DNA from: Diospyros lotus
Lineage: Eukaryota > Streptophyta > Magnoliopsida > Ericales > Ebenaceae
Assembly: GCF_014633365.1 (NCBI RefSeq)
Contig: NC_068344.1
Span: 14,089,669-14,153,668 of the forward strand
Length of the DNA stretch: 64,000 bases
Direction of reading: 5' to 3'
Below the pieces are notes generated by a model. It made no database searches. It worked only from the letters and a program-made list of their open reading frames with translations, and was not told where the DNA came from. Position numbers and translations under genes: made by a program. Of this stretch, positions 58,544-64,000 are shown piece after piece. The first letter of the stretch is position 1. Each line of letters begins with the position of its first letter.

Positions 58544-61500
58544 GAGCTACTAGGAATAAGGTTGCTTGCAGTAAAGCTCTGTGGGGAGTATGCATGTAAT
58601 GCATTTGTATGTCATGGCCAGTGAAGGCATGGCGTAAGTAGAATCCGGAAGGACTCTGAGGGGAGTCAAGATGCTAAATAAATATTATACGATGTGATCG
58701 TATTGTTATGATAATCCCAGAGGGGATGTGCCTAGGGTATGAGTGGACCCTAGTTGGTCTCATGATGAGACAAGGTCTATCCTTGGGAATAATAGGCGTG
58801 TGGCAAGTGGACCCTAGCGGGTGTTTGCATGAGATGAAAGTCCCAAGTGAGTCGAGCTGGAATCTAAGGGAATCCAGATTGGGTATTAAAGAGTTGGTCA
58901 TGTGTTGATATGCGCATGAGAGCCATTGGGATAGGAGTCCTAATTGTGAAAGGCCAAGTGACCATTCATGTGAATGATGGATGAGGGGCCAATTAAAACT
59001 CTCATTGACGCTTGGGGTCAGGCGAGATGCCTAAGGTCGGGAGATGAGAGGTGAATAGACCCTCATTATGATGCCTGGGGTCGAGATGACGCCTATGGTT
59101 GTGAAACCCTTGATGGGAGACGAGGAGGTCACCCAGTGAAGGGTATGAATGGTGTGTGGGCCGAAGGTAGTGAATTGTGGCGACAGGACATCCGTGGGCT
59201 ATGTGCGCACAAGAAATGCCAACTTTGGATGCCAAGTGGGCAGAGGCATGGTGAGCAATGTGGAAGCCCGAGAATTTTAGTTCCAAGTCAAGGAGTCCTG
59301 AGTGAGGCGTGCAGGAAGGCCAGGCCGAATGTAGTGACTGAATGTGTTCATGAGTGTGCAAGGTGAGATGAGAGGTCTCAATTTACCTAGAAGGTAATGG
59401 TTGGCGCTCCATGGTTACGGGTGCCAGAGCCTGAGATGGGCATATTATGTCGATTGCGGGTTGCGAGATCTATGATAATCAAGCTCTAGGATGAGCTGGG
59501 TGGAGAATGAATCATGATGGCTGGGGATCCATTGTCGTGAAAAGTTGGAGCTTTCAAACGTTGAGTGAGAGCCGTGAGGTATGATTTAGTGGGGCAAGAT
59601 CATGAGTCCTCAAAATGTGAAATGGTTTGAGAGTCTTGAAGTAGTAAGAGATGTGAAGTCATGAGGAGTGAGGTTTTTGGTTTGAGCTTGGGGTTATCAA
59701 GGCAAGGATAACCAAGTAAGATGGCTTTGGTAAGATGGTGGTGGAACCATCGAGGTTGGAAAGGCTTTAAGTAGCTTTGATGTGATGGGTGCGAGGCTCG
59801 ACATAATGGATCTGATGCTATGGACCGTGTGGCAGAGGATTAATGAGTTGGCTCGCGTTGAGGGCAAGTGGCCCATGGGCCTGAGCAATTTAGTAAACTG
59901 CAGGTGACGATCAGATGCCGAGGATGTGGAGCAGCACCTTAGGAAATTGATCAGGTGAGACCAAAAATCTTCCGTGCGGGATAGGACATTAGAGTAGTCC
60001 TAAGGAGGAGATGTGGAACGCGGTTATGATCCGATAGATTTGTTGTTGAGTAGGACGCCTGGTAAGAATAGTGGCTGCGAGCGTTGCAAGGTAGTCATGC
60101 CGGGTTAGATATCAGAGGTGTGACTGGAAGGTGAAAGTCACGATGCGGGGTGTGACGCAGATCAGAGTGGGACCTGAGCCATGCTGTAGGAAACTGTTGT
60201 TGGGCCAGTGTAAGGGACGACACGGTAATAATGATTGGGTGTTGACTTTCTGAAGCACAGGGCAACACGATGAGGAACCAGTGTTGGGCCAGTGTATGGG
60301 AGTGACACGATGATGGTGACCAGGTGTTGGCGTGCGCCTAAAGCACAGGGCAACACAGTGACTATGCAGATGGTCAGGGACTAAAGATCTATGAGATGTT
60401 TGAGAGAGAAACTCGGGGAAAAGAAACGGGTCTAGCGTGGGAATAATGCTACGGTTGACGCCTATCAGTGACGGGTCTAATGCTAGGGACCACTGGATGC
60501 AGACGATTAGTCCACAGGAGGGACTGTAGCCCTCTACGTGGAGTAACTCGTCTGTAGTGGAGACGATTAGACGTCGAAGACCTGGGGTGTGCTGTAGGTT
60601 ATACCTGAGCCAGACCTAAAATTCCGTAAGGGTTGAAGTATGGCAGTAGTGCTTTTGGTGTCAAGGCAGCAAGAAGATTTGTGAATCGAGGGGGTGATAC
60701 CTTGTGGTGTGAAAACAAGATGCGTGGCGATGCTCCTTGCTAAAGGATGCTAATGTAGTTGTGGTTAAATTTGATCGAACTTGATCGGGTAAATTGAGAT
60801 GAGAGACCCGTGTGACCTTGCGGTGATGCAAGAAGATGGGTTAATTGGTGGAGTCAATAAATGGCTCCAGAATGTTATGTAAGTGCCGTGGAGGGCGAGA
60901 CTTACGAGTTGGAAACCAACCATGAGATGGGAATATTGAAGTGCGTGAAGTTTCAAGTATGGGGATCTCTAATCCTGCGATGTAAGTTGTGGCAGGCTAA
61001 ACGTGCAGCTGAGGCACGGTCTGAAATTTGCGAAGGCTTGCAATTGCACGGTCTAGTATTAGTCCTGATGTGTAGATGCGAAAATGAGGAAGTATCCTCA
61101 TGTAGCACTGGATGGATTTCCGGTTGATGACACATGATCAGTTGCCAGGTGGAAGCACCTGATGGCAATGATAGGAGCGTGAGGCTCGAGGACTGTGATA
61201 TAAAGCCTTGTTGATTGACCGTGTACATAAAGGTTCAGCGGGTCCTGGTGATCAAACTAGGTGGATTTTTTAGAAAGAGATCCAAGTTGATAAAAGATGG
61301 TTGGTTAAGGTAAAGTTGTGCCGCTTGAAGGAATACTACTCCGTAATGGGAGTTATAGATGGTAGTGTTGAAAAATGGCTTGGGTAGAACTTGAGATGTT
61401 CTCCCAAGAAAAGTTGAGCAGGGGACAACAACATGGGATAAACTTCCTAAGGCACTACAACTCTATCAGGATAGATCACCCGAGGAAAGCCAGTGTGATG

Positions 61501-62530
61501 GCAAGTGCCTGAGTAGGTAGATGAGTCCTACGGCATTGAGTGGAAGTGTGAGTTCCACATGAGTGGCAGGGGTGATTTCCAGTGGGTGGAGTTTAAAATC
61601 GAAGTCATAGTTGATGATTGCAAGTGTAGTGCCTGGAGGAAGGTTGTGTTGGTTGAGTCGGGCGATCCGGTTAAAGCTAATCGAGTTGATTAGATGGAAG
61701 GTGAAGGCGAATTTAAGATGTCACTAATGGGTAAAGAGAGCTCGAAGGAAGAGCTTATGGGACGAGATTGGTTCCTAGGAATGGTGTTTAGGTGATGAAA
61801 TCACCTAATAACTGTGAGTGCTATACAGCTAGAGGGATGCCTTGGAGTGTGGGCAATTGATGAGATTTAGTCACGTGGTTAGAGGTTTATGGGTGTGAAG
61901 AAAGCAACTAGTGGAGCCGATTGGTGACCGGCCGGAGGTAGTCGATGGCGACCGAAGACGCCGACCGATGATAGCGGCAGCAGTAGTGCAGCGGCTAGCC
62001 AGGGTCGTGGGGCGTTGAGAAAGTAGTCGGTCAGTAGCATAGGTGGCTCCTAAGTCCTGGTTGCGGCTGGATGTGATGCTAAGCGATGGTAGGAGATCGT
62101 CTTAGCTGATGAAGATGGCGTTAAGGCTAATGTGGTCGCTCACTGAGTGATGTGAGCTGGTTGTGGCAAAAGTTATAAAAAGTCCGAGAGAAGCCAGAGT
62201 CTCTCAAGGAATTAGCTAGTTGCCATAAGCATAGCATAGTGATTTGTGGAAAATGGCCTAAGGGTGGGGTCGTGTTTGTTGCGTTGAGCAATGAGATTCA
62301 TGGAGCAGCGAGTCTTTCGAGATGGCATGGTAGTGTCATTGTCGCTGTCAGGAAAAAGATGTCAGGAAGGTCAAAGGTAATCATTTTGCATGGTAAGACC
62401 TCGAAGCCGAGTATGAATGACCATAAAGGCTGGTGCCTGTGAAATTTGAAATGCAACGACCGTGGAGGAAAATTCGTTGCTGTCATGGTGTTGTCCTTGC
62501 CGAGGAGGACAAAGGAAAACCATCATGCAT
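58544..62530 (+). other. E3 interior, second part: long region with no recognisable gene
   Basis: About 4 kb of purine-rich sequence. The longest open frame is 119 codons (antisense, 59002-59361) and shows no motif. I looked for RT (DD box), protease (DTG/DPG), CCHC and integrase patterns and saw none. A diverged ~86-bp tandem duplication is at 60188-60362, and GACGATTAG-containing phrases recur at about 60506 and 60562. Confidence 0.6.
60188..60362. repeat. Diverged ~86-bp tandem duplication in E3 interior
   Basis: Two units share GTTGGGCCAGTGTA, GACACG, GGTGTTG and AAGCACAGGGCAACAC in the same order. Confidence 0.75.
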
Positions 62531-62544
62531 GGTTAAGTCAAGGG

Positions 62545-62738
62545 TCTATTGCGGATTTCGAATAAACCTCTACTATTTACTCAACTAGTGGCTTCGCAAG
62601 AAAAGATCTCTCTATCGAATAGAGAATCTTATCATGTGTGAGGACTATCATCAAGATGATCTTCCAGTCATAGAAATTAGTACCGTTGAAGGTATTATTG
62701 CCCTCGAGTATCGATCTTATCAACATGTTTCTAGACAT
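62545..62738 (-). pseudogene. J gag N-terminal fragment (copia)
   Basis: Minus strand from an ATG at 62738: MSRNMLIRSILEGNNTFNG, then TNFYDWKIILMIVLTHDKIL and RSFLAKPLV. This matches the copia gag (UBN2/retrotran_gag) start pattern LxGxNFxxWKxxLxxVL. It is truncated after about 60 codons at the junction with E3. The start follows a ~170-nt leader from the LTR, as expected. Confidence 0.82.
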
Positions 62739-62895
62739 TCTGAATCAACAACCAAATAGAGATATTATAATCATATTGAATTACGAAATCATAAATTGTA
62801 AGAAGTAACATTTTATGATTGCTCCCACTATTTTCTATGAGTTTGCCACCCTCAAGACATAACTCGGGAAATCCCGTTGGAAGATTTCCTAATGG

Positions 62896-62907
62896 GCTAG
62901 GATCCCA
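62896..62907 (-). other. Probable J primer-binding site, diverged
   Basis: Minus strand TGGGATCCTAGC, 9 of 12 positions matching the tRNA-iMet complement, one base inside the LTR that starts at 62909. Confidence 0.5.
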
Positions 62908-62908
62908 T

Positions 62909-64000
62909 TGTTAGGAACCGGGCAACCGTGAAGATATGATTCTGCCTTGATTGATCCGTAGAGCCGCAAACACGAACTCCTCCAAGTCGGTCCACACGAT
63001 CGGCCGTTTCCACGAACGCCTTGAGTAATGCTAGTAACCCTAGGCGCCTCCAATGAGAGATCCGAATTTCTCCTTATTTTTCCAGCTTCTTAAGTGGCCT
63101 ATTTATAGAGTAAAAACCCTAATTATGCCTTTGAAAAACCCTAAACGATTTAGGTTTGGCCCATAATCATATTGGGCCGTATCTCTCTTTTAATTTGTGG
63201 AACGGACTCGACCCAAGTGTGTGACCCCTTAGGTCCACCATTGGGCTAGATGGGCCAATTCTATTGGGCTATATGAAGGCCCAACTCCTTAGAATAATTA
63301 AACTCTTTTAATTAAACTTATGGGCTTCATAATTAACTCATCTCATGGGCTTCTTAATTAAACTCTTTAATTAATAGTTTTAGAATTAATCATATTAATT
63401 CTAAAACCCTACATATCATGTTTAACGTCTAGCAACATGCCATGAACGCCTAGCCAACGATGAAAAACACGGACCTTTTCGATTGTAATTACCGTATAGT
63501 AAAATCCTTTCATCAACTATGTCCCGATTGAATTTAGGGTATGGTTTTATGACGAAACCCTAGTCATTCAATAACTATGTATCCATTCCAGATTTATGAC
63601 TTGTTTGATGAAATCAAAACACCTTTTGATTTCCATCTCACCTTGGCCAAGGATTTCCTTAGTCATGAAATCATCGGAATACATAGGACATCTTCTCATC
63701 TTGTCGATAAGTGATGAATCCTATTTCGACATTCACAAGCCTTCATATGTGATAAGGTTACGCCCAGTGATAATTTGTTAATGACTCCATTGGAATCCAA
63801 AAAGAACCAAAGCGTAACCAGTCAAATATAAGACTACCATGATGTCTCAAGTCTAAGGACCAATCTGCACTACTGCAACACAGAAATTCCAATTCGACAA
63901 TCAACAATTACCATTAAGAATTCTGTAGCGGGTCAGTTCAGTGTACTTATTCTTATAATAAGCACCCACATATATGCACTAGTGTCCACACACCAATGTC
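62909..64000 (-). repeat. J 5' LTR, continuing beyond the window
   Basis: Starts (plus) TGTTAGGAACCG, next to the gag leader. Antisense TATA-like CTCTATAAATAG at 63099-63110. No open frame with motifs. Identity with the J 3' LTR piece cannot be checked, because the corresponding LTR start lies past 64000. Confidence 0.7.

Larger units (their letters stand above)
53763..62530 (+). mobile_element. E3: E-family element with 5' LTR, PBS and a long non-coding interior
   Basis: 5' LTR 53763-56506 (start TTTAATACCCGATATTACA, end GAGTCGTTACA), perfect PBS at 56509-56520, then about 4.7 kb of E3 interior (57201-58538 is a later solo LTR) with no gag or pol motif in any frame I could read. The right end is not a clean LTR; sequence changes to copia J gag at about 62530. 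Either a large non-autonomous retrotransposon derivative or a chromovirus relative too decayed to read. Confidence 0.75.
32211..64000 (-). mobile_element. Ty1/copia element J, the oldest host element, split many times
   Basis: Minus-strand pieces occur in the correct copia order from right to left: 5' LTR (from 62909), gag start, pre-integrase, integrase, RT, RNase H, PPT and 3' LTR piece (32211-32525). Each gap is explained by a TSD-bounded insertion except the last (I plus E3), where J gag and the right ends of I and E3 are deleted. That the right-hand gag/LTR and the left-hand pol are one element is inferred from order, strand and superfamily. Confidence 0.65.

Overview
The window is plant nuclear heterochromatin, almost certainly from an angiosperm. 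I found no host gene. Nearly every base belongs to LTR retrotransposons inserted into one another. The evidence is TG...CA-bounded repeats with 5-bp target-site duplications (TSDs), initiator-tRNA-Met primer-binding sites (TGGTATCAGAGC), Ty3/gypsy chromovirus and Ty1/copia domains, two Cassandra elements carrying a 5S-rRNA-like domain, and one tRNA-derived SINE.

The oldest layer I can follow is a minus-strand Ty1/copia element (J). Its pieces lie at 32211-32767, 35041-35591, 38272-39985, 44857-45032 and about 62545-64000. Into its 3' LTR went an E-family LTR (E1, ending at 32210). Into E1 went a Ty3/gypsy element B (D-family LTRs, 1-31505). Into B went two copies of one chromovirus family in opposite orientation: A1 (1862-15566, minus, in gag-pol) and A2 (17261-30686, plus, in B's 5' LTR).

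A1 received a Tat/Athila-like solo LTR (3630-5033), a copia solo LTR (5258-7116), a Cassandra TRIM (9463-10122) and a further solo LTR H (10526-12157). A2 received solo LTR C1 (17726-20082), a copia solo LTR (25866-27361) and solo LTR F (27990-30032). Right of B, J received solo LTR G (32768-35035, itself holding a second Cassandra and a SINE), solo LTR D2 (35592-38266), solo LTR C2 (39986-44851, itself split by solo LTR E2 at 40658-43266) and chromovirus I (45033-53762). I's 5' LTR was in turn hit by E3 (5' LTR 53763-56506), whose internal region to about 62530 has no recognisable coding content.

Nothing here is an intact autonomous element. The coding parts (gag, protease, reverse transcriptase, RNase H, integrase, chromodomain) of A1, A2, B, I and J are interrupted by stops and frameshifts. 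Many changes look like C-to-T decay of methylated cytosines, including loss of catalytic Asp residues. Element I is the best preserved: one 515-codon gag-protease-RT frame survives. It also carries an unusual extra ORF (52329-52756) between primer-binding site and gag that I cannot assign.

The points most worth a second look are that leader ORF, a covarying hairpin shared by four LTR families, a 17-copy array of the palindrome CATTCGAATG in D2, the coding-empty E3 element, a 51-bp duplication flanking a copia solo LTR, and palindromic 5' LTR termini in families C and E.
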